Shown one piece after another: positions 24,701 to 33,533 of a stretch of DNA of 64,000 nt. The notes below the pieces were generated by a model. It was not told where the DNA came from. It did not search any database and saw only the letters and a list, made by a program, of their open reading frames with translations. The position numbers and the translations under genes are program-made. Each line of letters opens with the position of its first letter. Within the stretch, counting starts at the first letter, position 1. The stretch lies in assembly GCA_016165875.1 (NCBI GenBank), contig JABBOT010000080.1, positions 16,960,572 to 17,024,571 on the forward strand, given 5' to 3'. Origin of the DNA: Acanthopleura granulata (Eukaryota > Mollusca > Polyplacophora > Chitonida > Chitonidae).

Positions 24701-26104
24701 AAATGCATTATGTGTGTGTGTGTAGAATGATGACAGTTTTAGTCCTCAGATTTTCATGAAATTAATAAGTACATTAATAGACAGGATGACAGGTATTGTA
24801 CTCTCAAAATTAGGATCGCTGCACAGACAAAAGGCAATTTGCATGATCAGTCTTGTATATATGTGTAACTATAAATTTAGCCTTGGTGCATTCTTTGGTC
24901 CAAAAATTCCATGCATATTTCTGGCTACAAGAGAATGCAATGCCATGCCCCATTAGTGGAGAATGTTGTGGTCACATGACCCTAAGTTGTGGTGTTGTCA
25001 GATAAGAACTGTGTAAGAGCTGGCCAGGGTTCTTCTCTCTGAGAGGAGAAGCACACCCGATGTAATGGGGCTCTTGTGGGGGGCAAGTGAAGGTCGACAG
25101 CAGAATGTCCTTTCTGAATTTCTAAAACATTCATGTTTGACTATACTTGCTTGATGTAACAGAGTTATTAATGCCATGTAGCATTTCAGAGAATTATGAT
25201 GATTACAATGAAGGTATTGTTTGGTTTTTAATTGAACATCAGCTTAACAGATGTTTGCCTACACATGAACATAAATCAACAGTTAATGTAAACTGCTATT
25301 TAGTTCGCATGTTTATAGCTCTTAAGGCTGAAATATGTATCAGATACCCTAAGGACATGACTTGAAGATGAAATAATAATTATACACATGTGTCTTTTAT
25401 ATTTATTGTAAGCAAAGTGATTTGTAAAAACCAGCAAACTCTAGCTAATGAACATTTTCAAATATAATTTAACTTGGCAGAATATAATCCTGCAGGCGAA
25501 GTCAGTAAATCCTTTGAAATTTTGGAATATTGTAAACGAACAGAGAGTTGAGAAAAGTTTAGAAAGCAGATTAATTTCATTGCCTTAACGCCCCCACCCC
25601 ACACCACCCCACCGGGGATTTCTGCAGGCATGACAGGGGATGCGCGATCAATATAATATAAAATTTGTATTTAATCTGAGACATTGGTCTGCCTAATAAG
25701 AACCAAGTGGTACTTACAGCACTTAGTTGGATTTAGCAGGTTGAAACCCCCTGAAGAGCCCACTGTCTCTGTCAGCTCCATGCCATGATTACCTTTTATT
25801 TCTCTCTCTATATCAACTTTCACTTTCCCAAGACATCCTTTCTCACTCTGCCTTGTTTGACATTTATTTTTTTGTGGGTGTGAGCGGAATCAGCTAGTGA
25901 AATACATGTGGCACAGCTTCACTTTTGCCAGCTAGGACAGAGTTCTTGTGGTATAGTGGCGTGGACGGGATGGAGAGGTGTAAGGATTCTATGTGCTTGT
26001 GGCAGAAGACGATTTCTGGGGTCACATCATAACATGTTCTGCATGTACCTCTCACATTTCCTAACATATAACTGCATGAGGAGGCGAAGGCTTTTTTTGT
26101 ACTA
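9688..26104 (-). CDS. Unidentified multi-exon gene (seven candidate exons)
   Basis: Seven minus-strand segments with open frames and GT/AG borders can be chained without breaking reading phase: 26104-25923, 24226-24182, 21941-21904, 20026-19787, 16053-16025, 11620-11564 and 9743-9688. They give about 214 residues, with no initiator or terminator identified. The first exon is Cys-containing (GTCRTCYDV, then VFCHKH), the fourth reads like a beta-rich extracellular domain (QPIVTVILYDFTAQGRPVKA), and the sixth and seventh contain further Cys (CGQYTTPVACL; RACCEGW). I recognise no family; a secreted or membrane ectodomain is only a guess. The phase chain is the main argument for one gene, but the short exons could be chance. 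The 5' part would have to lie beyond 26.1 kb, where the minisatellite and the oppositely oriented ABCB exons are. Confidence 0.45.
9744..11563. other. No gene recognised (possible intron)
   Basis: If the minus-strand gene is real, this is an intron. Nothing else was seen except a short GGCCGA...TCGGCC inverted repeat at about 10228. Confidence 0.4.
11564..11620 (-). CDS. Candidate Cys-containing exon of unidentified minus-strand gene
   Basis: 57 nt between acceptor tatgttgtag and donor gtaagt. Only one of three frames is open, and it gives CGQYTTPVACLNTTVNLP, with a CxxxxxxxxC spacing and one N-glycosylation sequon (NTT). The spacing would suit a small disulphide-rich extracellular module. 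Confidence 0.45.
   Translation of the reverse strand: MWTVHNTCGMSEHYSQPT
12230..12320 (+). repeat. 46-bp direct duplication
   Basis: Two nearly identical copies of agggctcagacgcacttatt + gccaaaggcccagaaagt, 46 bp apart. Confidence 0.85.
12900..13060 (+). repeat. Dispersed repeat family X, copy 3
   Basis: Contains tttttggtgttgaaacatac, gaacaaacctccaaacacg and caacggaactctcagaatca. Confidence 0.55.
13587..14401. mobile_element. TTAA-flanked short DNA transposon (piggyBac-like MITE)
   Basis: TTAA at both ends (13587-13590 and 14398-14401) encloses imperfect inverted repeats. The left end begins AGGGACATGGTCGCC and the reverse-complemented right end begins AAAGACATGATTGCC. TTAA duplication is typical of piggyBac-type elements. 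Inside is a 71-codon ORF at 13849-14064 (+), starting MADDSTKRTFSSLVRG and Cys-rich (CKCCCCG); it is not recognisable as transposase. Length about 815 bp, so non-autonomous. Confidence 0.6.
14478..14862 (+). mobile_element. tRNA-derived SINE, family B
   Basis: It starts with a tRNA-like head (A-box-like tggcctggtgcttagagc, B-box-like ggatcaatgct), followed by a conserved central part (gggtggggtgtcatgtctga). The tail aaaattgttaagtatgacg leads into a short-word run (catacatacgtac). This layout is common in mollusc and other invertebrate SINEs. Confidence 0.7.
16025..16053 (-). CDS. Candidate microexon of unidentified minus-strand gene
   Basis: 29 nt flanked by an excellent acceptor (ttctttttgtgcag) and donor (gtaagtc). 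In the required phase it reads KTSRGYTKL. Splice signals are better than the coding evidence, which is too short to judge. Confidence 0.35.
16590..16857 (-). mobile_element. tRNA-derived SINE, family A, full-length
   Basis: Read on the minus strand it begins gggcctccatggttcagt (tRNA-like head), has a B-box-like gagttcaagtccc, then tttcctcccaccataatg and cgtataagtgaaatattc, and ends in an (AAAT)n tail. It is the best-preserved copy here. A 91-codon shadow ORF overlaps it. Confidence 0.8.
16858..19786. other. No gene recognised; several 70-98 codon ORFs
   Basis: ORFs at 17336-17602 (+), 17816-18028 (+) and 18656-18360 (-) are longer than most here but lack recognisable motifs or convincing splice sites. 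Confidence 0.4.
19787..20026 (-). CDS. Best-supported exon of unidentified minus-strand gene
   Basis: 240 nt (80 codons, phase 0 to 0) with a strong acceptor (gtttgctttcag) and donor (gtaggt), open throughout in one frame. The product begins RWIHQPIVTVILYDFTAQG and continues with ALSYTVIHGSLIHADIQ, QPVTIQWAVHVLIK and HRTQYFM. The alternation of hydrophobic and polar residues suggests a beta-sandwich ectodomain. I do not recognise the family. Length, composition and both splice sites make a real exon likely. Confidence 0.7.
21045..21240 (+). repeat. Dispersed repeat family X, copy 4
   Basis: Contains gaaagtgcatttttaggggg, tttttggtgctgaaacttat, cattccaaacaaactccg and cagtagaactctcagaatgg. Confidence 0.6.
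21904..21941 (-). CDS. Candidate exon c of unidentified minus-strand gene
   Basis: 38 nt between acceptor cctgtgacag and donor gtaaga. In the phase required by its neighbours it encodes LHEAFLADHLLP and ends on a codon boundary, joining directly to RWIHQP of the next exon. Confidence 0.4.
22000..24181. other. Mostly featureless; one richer ORF at 22355-22561
   Basis: The plus-strand ORF at 22355-22561 (starting MTCGRVGTQVLLFPYIAPAL, with three Cys) has more balanced base composition than its surroundings, but no family match or splice context. The rest is AT-rich. Confidence 0.35.
24182..24226 (-). CDS. Candidate exon b of unidentified minus-strand gene
   Basis: 45 nt between acceptor aagtattcag and donor gtatga, phase 1 to 1. 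It encodes YGEFVYEYDCIMKL. Its phase fits both the preceding and following candidates. It is short, so support is moderate. Confidence 0.4.
25923..26104 (-). CDS. Candidate exon a of unidentified minus-strand gene
   Basis: 182 nt between acceptor ttatttcag and donor gtgaag, holding one split base, 60 codons and one split base. It encodes KKAFASSCSYMLGNVRGTC, then a Cys pair and VFCHKHIESLHLSIPSTPLY. The frame also stays open back to an ATG at 26139, so this could be a first exon. If the donor is not used, the frame ends at a TAG at 25894. An alternative acceptor (catgcag) would shorten it by about 36 nt. Confidence 0.5.
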
Positions 26105-26489
26105 CTGAAATAAGGATTCAGTTTAATTAAAGTGTTCATTTAAAAAATTTGGTTTCAAAATTTGATATGAGTGCTTACATTTTGTTTACTGATGTTTTTT
26201 TTTTTTGGTTAAATGTGTGTGTAAAAAAACTCATTATAATGACATTTCTTAAAATCATAATGCTTACATTCACATTATTACATATGTAATATCTGAAATT
26301 AATTAAAATGTTAAGAAATAACACTTGTTATGAAAATCAAATGACTAGACAGTGAAACATGGAGAATTATTTGGCAGTGGTTACCTTAATAGCCGAAGCC
26401 ATTTGCATATTTTTGGTTATTTAATCTCATTGACAGATCTGTTCTGCTCAGGGTACCTAATTATGCCCATTGCTAGATTCATTGCAAGT

Positions 26490-28172
26490 AACCTTAGCTC
26501 ATATTATTGTAAGATCTTTTGTGATCACCTCAGCTCCATTATAAGATATGTTTTGATCACCTCAGTGCATTGTAAGAAACACTGTGATCACCTCAAACAG
26601 GTGTAATATCCACCAGCTGTGTTCGCATCAGTCCGCTGTAAAATCTGCCAGCTGTGTTCGCCTCAGTCCATTGTAAGATCCACTGGCTGTTATCACCTAA
26701 ATTCTTTGTTAGATCCACTGAGATCAAGTTAGTTCATTGTAAGATCCACTGAGATCAAGTTAGACACCTCAGTCCCTTGTAAGATCCACTAGCTGCGATC
26801 ACCTCAGTCCATTGTAAAATCCATTGTGATAACCTCAGTTCATTGTAAGATTTGTAAGATCCACTACCTCTGACCACCTCAGTCCATTGAAAGATCCACT
26901 GAGATAACTTTAGTCTGTTGTAAGATTCATGGTGATCATGTCAGCGTATTGTAAGATTTGCAGTGATCACTTCAGTCCATTGTAAGATCCACTAGCTGGG
27001 ATCACCTCAGTTCATTGTAAGATCCACTAACTGGGATCACTTCAGTCCATTGTAAGATCCACAGGAGCTGTGGTGACTTCAGTCCATTGTAAAATTCCCA
27101 GTGATCACCTCAGTCCATTGTAAGATCCACTGAGATCACAGTCTATTGTAAGACTCATCTTGATCACGTCAGTGCATTGTAAGATTTGCACTGATCACCT
27201 CAGTGCATTGTAAGATCCACTGTGATCACCTCTGTGTATTGTAAGGTGCACTAACTGTGATAACCTCCGTCCATTGTAAGATCCAATAACTGTGATCACC
27301 TCAGTCCATTGTGAGATCCACTAGCTGTGACCACCTCAGTCCATTGTAAGGTCCACTGAGATCACTTTAGGCCATTGTAAGATTGATGGTGATCACATCA
27401 GTGCATTGTAAGATCCACCAGCTGTGATCACCTCAATCCATTGTAAGATCTACTAACAGGGATCACTTCAGTCCATTGTAAGATCCACAGTAGCTGTGAT
27501 GGCTTTAGTCTATTGTAAGATCCTCTAGCTGTGATCACCTCAGTCCGTTGCGAAATCCTGTAGCAGTGATCACAGCAGTCCATTGTGAGATCCTCCAGCT
27601 ATGATCACATCAGTCCATCGTAAGATCCACATTAGCTGTGATGACTTCAGTCCATTGTAAGATCCACTGAGATCATCTCAGTCCATTATAAGACCGTTTA
27701 ACTGTGATCACTTCAGTCCATTGTAAGACCCACAAGCTGTGATCATCTTAGTCCATTGTAAGATCCACTAGTAGTGATCACCTCAGTCTGTGGTAAGATC
27801 CACTAGTAGTGATCACCACAGTCTGTGGTAAGATCCACTAGTAGTGATCACCACAGTCTGTGGTAAGATCCACTAGTTGTGACCACCACAGTCTGTGGTA
27901 AGATCCACTAGTTGTGGCCACCACAGTCTGTGGTAAGATCCACTAGTTGTGACCACCACAGTCTGTGGTAAGATCCACTAGTTGTGACCACCACAGTCTG
28001 TGGTAAGATCCACTAGTTGTGACCACCACAGTCTGTGGTAAGATCCACTAGTTGTGACCACCACAGTCTGTGGTAAGATCCACTAGTTGTGACCACCACA
28101 GTCTGTGGTAAGATCCACTAGCTGTGATCACCACAGTCTGTGGTAAGATCCACTAGTTGTGATCACCACAGT
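26490..28172 (+). repeat. Large minisatellite upstream of ABCB exons
   Basis: Diverged units of tgatcacctcagtccattg + taagatccactagc cover 26.5-27.78 kb, then a homogenised 35-bp unit (ggtaagatccactagttgtg + accaccacagtctgt) repeats about eleven times to 28172. The change from variable to uniform units suggests recent expansion at the right end. Confidence 0.92.
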
Positions 28173-28232
28173 GTCAAACTAGGAAAGTATTGAGTATGAT
28201 GTAAAATACAAGCATACATATACATACATGCA
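28173..28232 (+). mobile_element. SINE family B tail fragment inside minisatellite
   Basis: About 60 bp reading aggaaagtattgagtatgat and then acatacatatacatacatg. It matches the tail of the SINE at 14.8 kb and interrupts the satellite. Confidence 0.55.
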
Positions 28233-28510
28233 GTCCATTGTGAAATCCATTGTGACCACCCCAGTCCATAGTGAGATCCATTTGGCTCACCTCAGTCCAT
28301 AGTGAGATCCATTTGGCTCACCTCAGTCCATGGTAAGATCCATTTGGCTCACCTCAGTTCATGGTAAGATCCATTTGGCTCATCTCAGTCTATGGTAAGA
28401 TTCATTTGGCTCACTTCAGTCCATAGTGAGATTCATTTGGCTCACCTGAGTCCATAGTAAGATCCATTTGCCTCACTTCAGTCCATGGTAAGATTCACCT
28501 CTGATTGCGA
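28233..28510 (+). repeat. 31-bp minisatellite
   Basis: About nine copies of ctcagtccatagtgagatcc + atttggctcac, related to but distinct from the array on the other side of the SINE fragment. Confidence 0.9.
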
Positions 28511-28679
28511 TCACCTCTGACACAGGGCAAGAGTGGTTTGTGGATATTGGCCGCCAGTAATTAGAAAACTTATCTTTAAGTCGTGCGTCAAAATCTAGTC
28601 ATTTTGTAGTTTTGCTTTGTTTTGCTTCTGGGTCATCATCGTAACCAAGCGTGTTTGGTTATTTTAATCAGCCCAAATG

Positions 28680-28885
28680 ACCTGAAATATCGCCCATGAC
28701 AAATCTGCTCATATTTCCTCATTCTGAAAGTTTTGTTGACTATAGGAAGGTGTTTTAGGTTTGTTTGCAAAATACCATGATATCCTACAGGAAAAAAGCC
28801 ATGTTTCAACTCCAAAAGTAGTAGTATTTTATGGCATTTTATATTTCTCTAAAAGTGTGCATTTGGGGTCGAAATTTTATGTCAT
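28680..28885 (-). repeat. Dispersed repeat family X, copy 5 (inverted)
   Basis: Reverse complement contains ggagttgaaacatggctttt, gcaaacaaacctaaaacacc and caacaaaactttcagaatga. It ends about 90 bp before the first ABCB exon in the window. Confidence 0.6.
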
Positions 28886-28973
28886 TTGCTTTATTGTAAG
28901 TACTACATGTGAATGTTCTTTACCCAGTAGCACATAAAAGTGAATGAAGCTTATTATTGATCTCTGATTTTAG

Positions 28974-29130
28974 AGTGTTCTTTGCCATCACGTTCACCGG
29001 GCTAGCTGTCGGTCAAGCGTCCTCCTTCCTACCAGACTACTCCAAGGCCAGACTTGCTGCTGGACACATCTTTAAACTTCTGGACACTGTGCCACGAATT
29101 GACATCTACTCAAAGGCAGGGTATTACGTG
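28974..29130 (+). CDS. ABCB exon: end of TMD2 and linker to NBD2
   Basis: Acceptor gattttag, donor gtgagt. It encodes [20 protein letters not shown], then [12 protein letters not shown] and the linker toward NBD2. This matches the conserved region after the last transmembrane helix in ABCB proteins (VGQ.SSF.PDY.KA). Confidence 0.92.
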
Positions 29131-32100
29131 GTGAGTTATGATAATAGGTCATTCACATTTCTGGGTTTTCTTATGCTTTGATTAAAAAAAATGAAGTAAA
29201 AACTGAATGTACATGTTGTGTATTTAATTTGTCATGTTGATGTGTGACTTCAGACTGAGGTTGTGGGAAACATTGTCCTGAAGGACGTGACCTTTCGCTA
29301 TCCCTTCCGTCCCAATGTGCCTGTTCTGACAAATATGGACCTATCCGTAAAGGCAGGGCAAACCGTGGCACTGGTCGGTGTCAGTGGCTGTGGGAAAAGC
29401 ACAGTTGTCTCCCTTCTTCAGCGGTACTATGACCCTATAAGCGGGGAAATTGTGAGTACTGCAAGTTGATGGACTTTCTACTTAATTGTGGCTTGAGTCT
29501 CATGATTAATCAGCCCCTGTGTCACATAATCCCAGTGTAGTTTATCTTCATGAAAGGTCTGTACACTTAAATTAGATTATTCTAAATCAGTTTCTAACAA
29601 TACTTGAGCTTAAGAAACATTTAAAATGAATGTTTAGGAACATTAGTCATGCATGTTATAAAGTGTAATTCAAAAGTATGAACATGTAAATGTTGTTTTG
29701 TTTTTCATGACTGTCAATCTGTATTAACATGTCTGAATATGTCTGAATACTGGTTAATTTATGCATCATCGTTCAGTCTCAGTGCCTAACGTGGCGCCTA
29801 TGTTGTTGTCTTTCTACCGTAATAATTCTTTAATGTTAAGCTTAGTTTAGACAATTTGAAAGTGTGAGAGAGTGAATGTGTCACATGCAAGATATCAGCT
29901 GTTTGCTGACTTTGTTTATAGACATTCTGTAAAAAAAAGTCTGTCAGTCGATCAGCTGTAGCATGATATCACAAGAGTAATATATCAGCTTTGTTCAGGT
30001 GAAGGCAGTTCAATGAACTTTCTGCTAATCTGATATGGCAACAAGTAGGAAGTGAAATAATGGTTACTGTGGTGTCTTTATAATCTCCATGAGGAAGGAA
30101 ATGTTGAATAAAACTTGTGACGTTTCACTGTTTGCAGATTATAGACGGAACAAACATCAAAGACCTCAACTTGGGGACGTATCGCGCTTTCCTAAGCGTG
30201 GTCAGTCAAGAGCCCATCCTCTTTGACCTGACAATTTTTGACAACATCGTCTATGGGTTAGAGCGTCCAGTCAGCATGGCGGAAGTCATCGAGGCCACCA
30301 GAATGGCTAACATCCATGAGTTCGTTACCAGTTTGCCACTGGTAAATTTTGGTTTGGATCTTTTCGTGTTTACGAGACAATCCCGTTGTGAAGTCCTATC
30401 GAAGTTGTGTTTCACTATCTAGACTTGTTACTAACTAGATACGTACATGTAGTAACACTTGTTCATGCCCACGCAGTCTCAAGACTCCTGTTTGCTTATA
30501 ACAAAAAACTGGTCAGCAGAAATAGTGTTTCAGTCATCAAATTATGGGAGGAGGATTGTAGGACTTCACTAAATGGGGGGAAGAATTGGCTTCAACCAAG
30601 AGCAGACCAACAGGGAGTATGTGGTTCTTCAGATTTAGGTAGCAACAATTAAGACAGTTTATGTAGTGGTGATCAGATCGGAGTTCATTGAGGTTGTAAG
30701 GTGTCTGATGAAGCTTAATTGTAATATTGATATTGGCATTCTTCTGCATTGTGCGTTACGTTGTGCTGTGTTTTTTGCATCACATTCTGTTGTGTTTTGT
30801 GCATAACATTCTGCTGTGTTTTGGGGGTCAAAGTGTGCAGTGTTTTTTGTATCACATTCTGTTGTGTTTTGAGCATTACATTCTGTTGTGTTTTGTGCAT
30901 TACATTCTGTTGTGTTTTGTGCATTGCATTCTGCTGTGTTATGTGCTTTACATTCTGCAGTTTTGTGCGTCAAAGTGTGCAATGTTTTTTACATCACATT
31001 CTATTGTGTTTTGAGCATCGCATTCTGCTTTGTTTTGAGCATCACATTCTGCTGTGTTTTGAGCATCACATTCTGCTGTGCTTTGTGTGTCACAGTCTGC
31101 AGTGTTTTGTGCATCACATTCTGTTGTGTTTTGTACATCACATTCTTTTGTGTTTTGTTTATCAGATTCAGTTGTGTTTTGTGTAACACATGCTGTTGTG
31201 TTTTTACATTGCATTCTGCTGTGTTTTGTGCATCACATTCTGTTGTGTTTTGTTTTGTGCATCACATTCTGCTGTTGTTTTGTGCATCACATTCTGTCGT
31301 GTTTTGTTTTGTGCATCACATTCTATGGTTTTACATTCATCACATTCTATTGTGTTATGTTCATCACATTCTTCTGTGTTTTGTGCATCACATTCTGTTG
31401 TGTTTTGCACATCACATTTTATTGTAAGTTGTACATCACATTCTGCTGTGTGTTGTTCATGAGTATGTCTACATCAGGCATGATTGTTTCATATGTCAGC
31501 TACCTGCGTATATGTTAAATAAATGTTCTTCCTGTGCTCATTGAGAAAAGATAGGTCTTTCACTATGAATTATCTCCTCTTCTTGTCTATCTCCAGGGCT
31601 ACGAGACTATGGTAGGGGAGAAAGGCACTCAGCTGTCTGGTGGCCAGAAGCAGCGAATCGCAATCGCCCGCGCTTTAGTGCGCAATCCCAGAATCCTCTT
31701 GTTGGATGAAGCCACATCGGCTCTGGATACAGAGAGTGAAAAGGTGAGTAGACACAGGCCATCATCAATCTACAAGCACCATTACACTTATTGGCTACTT
31801 GCTATAGTCAGGATATTAGCAGAGATTGATTTTATCTGAAAAAGTTGTGTTCAGATCTGTTGAAAGTTAGTATCAGTTGATAGTGACATCATCACACAAT
31901 GGGCAAGTGATTGTTCACTGCTTAAAGATGCTTACCTTTCACTGTTGTTGTCAGGTTGTAGTCTTGGTGACAGTAACAGTGACAGTGGTTAACGATGGTC
32001 AGATGGCCATTAGCACAGGTTATTAATTGCTTGACTATTTGTCTTCCACCAATATGGCAAGTGTGTTTATATCTGTAATGTGGGAAAGTTCATCCGTAAC

Positions 32101-32479
32101 TTACCAATGATCTGTGGTTAGGAGGGCACTCCATTTTCCTGCACCCATGAATGTGACCACAGTTGTATAAAGTGAAGTGTGGCATTAAACAGCTATCAAA
32201 TCAAAAAATCTATATGGTCATTATAGATGTTTGAAGAATGACCGAATCTGACTCATGGGTATCTGTCCAATCTGGTTCCAGCTGGTTCAAACTGCCCTGG
32301 ACTCGGCTCAGGAGGGGAGGACATGTATTGTCATCGCTCATCGTTTGTCCACGATCCAAAACGCGGACATCATCTTCCTGATAGAAGGGGGCAGGATCAT
32401 TGAGAGGGGAACTCACGCCGAGCTACTCTCAGCCAAGGGAGCTTACTCTGCTCTTGTCAGTGGACAACAAATCAAATAA
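28974..32479 (+). CDS. ABCB-family (MDR/P-glycoprotein-type) transporter, C-terminal part
   Basis: Five exons (28974-29130, 29254-29451, 30138-30341, 31597-31743, 32282-32479) join in frame to about 300 residues ending at TAA. They cover the end of transmembrane domain 2 and all of nucleotide-binding domain 2 of a full-length ABC exporter. All ATPase motifs are present in order: A-loop FRYP, Walker [11 protein letters not shown]-loop VSQEP, signature LSGGQ, Walker [13 protein letters not shown], and H-loop IAHRLST. The family pumps hydrophobic compounds, bile salts or phospholipids across membranes using ATP. The ATPase looks intact. No exon for NBD1, TMD1 or the rest of TMD2 was found upstream, although 28.9 kb are available. 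The 5' part therefore lies beyond a very long intron, or this is a partial copy. The paralogue (ABCB1-, ABCB5- or ABCB11-like) cannot be decided. Confidence 0.93.
29254..29451 (+). CDS. ABCB exon: A-loop and Walker A
   Basis: 66 codons, phase 0 to 0, acceptor gacttcag, donor gtgagt. It carries the aromatic A-loop ([10 protein letters not shown]) and Walker A (GVSGCGKST), which bind adenine and phosphates. Confidence 0.95.
30138..30341 (+). CDS. ABCB exon: Q-loop and helical subdomain
   Basis: 68 codons, phase 0 to 0, acceptor gtttgcag, donor gtaaat. It contains the Q-loop ([10 protein letters not shown]) and the helical segment reading HEFVTSLPL. Joined to the next exon it reads [20 protein letters not shown], as expected for the family. 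Confidence 0.95.
30760..31465 (+). repeat. 24-bp minisatellite in ABCB intron
   Basis: About 29 copies of the 24-bp unit gcatcacattctgttgtg + ttttgt. Because 24 is divisible by 3, long open frames appear on both strands; they are not genes. Confidence 0.95.
31597..31743 (+). CDS. ABCB exon: signature and Walker B
   Basis: 49 codons, phase 0 to 0, acceptor tatctccag, donor gtgagt. It holds signature LSGGQKQR, Walker B ILLLDE with the catalytic Glu, and the D-loop SALD. Confidence 0.96.
32070..32205 (+). mobile_element. Decayed SINE 3' portion in last ABCB intron
   Basis: gagggcactccattttcctg, then gtataaagtgaagtgtggc and a terminal atcaaatcaaa resemble the SINE body and tail. Confidence 0.4.
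32282..32479 (+). CDS. ABCB last coding exon: H-loop and C-terminus
   Basis: 65 codons plus TAA, acceptor ggttccag. The switch His is in [15 protein letters not shown], followed by ERGTHAELL and a short tail ending SGQQIK. No canonical AATAAA is seen close downstream. Confidence 0.95.
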   Translation: MVQTALDSAQEGRTCIVIAHRLSTIQNADIIFLIEGGRIIERGTHAELLSAKGAYSALVSGQQIK

Positions 32480-32813
32480 CAATCAAACCAATTTTAGGTG
32501 TTTTTGTGTTTGATTTTTTTTCCAGATTTTCATAAGACACAGTATATATTCATATATATATATACATGTATATGAATTAAGAGAGATTTTTCTGGTACTT
32601 TTATTTGGTTCTCTTGTTTCCGAAGCAAAATATAAGGCATGTGTCATACATGGAAAAGGAAAATTATTGTATTAATACTTCACCAAACAGTTCATGCAAA
32701 TTAGCATGTAGTCAAACAATCACACCATATGTGCCTGTGCACATGTATCAGTTGTAGATTTCCCTGGCTACATTTACTTCTGTTATTTTAGAAACAAAAT
32801 ATAAAATTTATAT

Positions 32814-33091
32814 GGGGCCTCCATGGCTCAGTTAGTACGCTAGTGCAGCACAATGACCCAGAAGTGTCCCACCAATGCCGTCACTGTGAGTTCAGATCCA
32901 GCTCTTGCTGGCTTCCTCTCCGGCCATGTGTGGGAAGGTCTTCTGGCAACCTGCGGATGGTTGTGGGTTCCCTTGGGCTCTGGCTGGTTTCCTCCCACCA
33001 TAATGCTGGCCGTCGTCGTATAAGTAAAATATTCTAGAGTACAGCTTAGATCAAATAAATAAATAAATAAATAAATAAAAATAAATAAAAT
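32814..33091 (+). mobile_element. SINE family A copy
   Basis: Head ggggcctccatggctcagtt, B-box-like gagttcagatcc, body ggtttcctcccaccataatg, tail (AAAT)n at 33055-33091. It lies about 330 bp after the ABCB stop codon. Confidence 0.8.
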
Positions 33092-33449
33092 TTTAAAATA
33101 TATATTTGAATACTTGGCGACATTTTGGTTTTACTCCAAAATATGTTTGGATGGTTCATTGATGTTTAGTTTACTAAGTGAATACCGGTAGTGTTAACAT
33201 TCATATATGTGCAAACCAAGGTTGTCAAAGAATGTGATAAATATTTTGTTAGCAATCTACTGTATATCTGAAATGCCAGTACTTTTAATGCTGTATAATA
33301 CCCCACATTTACATGTAGTTGTACTAAAAATGTTTTGCATTAGGCAGAATCAATGTTTTGGTGTAGGTATTAGTGCAAGTCTTCTGTTTTCGCTCTACTT
33401 AATGTAACAGGGTGAAATATTAGCACTAGCTAATTCCAGGCTGTAGGGA

Positions 33450-33533
33450 ATTTTCCCACGGTCTAGTGGTAGAGGCATGGACTCAAAACACAGGGATCGT
33501 TGGTTCAAATCCCCGGCTGGTTAGCCTGTTCAC
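33450..33533 (+). mobile_element. tRNA-like sequence (SINE head or tRNA pseudogene)
   Basis: A-box-like ggtctagtggtagaggcatg and B-box-like ggttcaaatcc about 37 nt later. I could not fold a convincing cloverleaf, so it is not called as a functional tRNA. Confidence 0.45.

Noticed and set aside
26490..28510. CRISPR-like regular repeats
   Set aside because: Units are contiguous tandem copies without unique spacers, in an intron-bearing eukaryotic genome.
30749..31518. Several 90-179 codon ORFs on both strands
   Set aside because: All are readings of the 24-bp minisatellite in an ABCB intron.
33450..33533. Functional tRNA gene
   Set aside because: A- and B-box-like words are present but the acceptor and anticodon stems do not pair convincingly; a SINE head or pseudogene is likelier.
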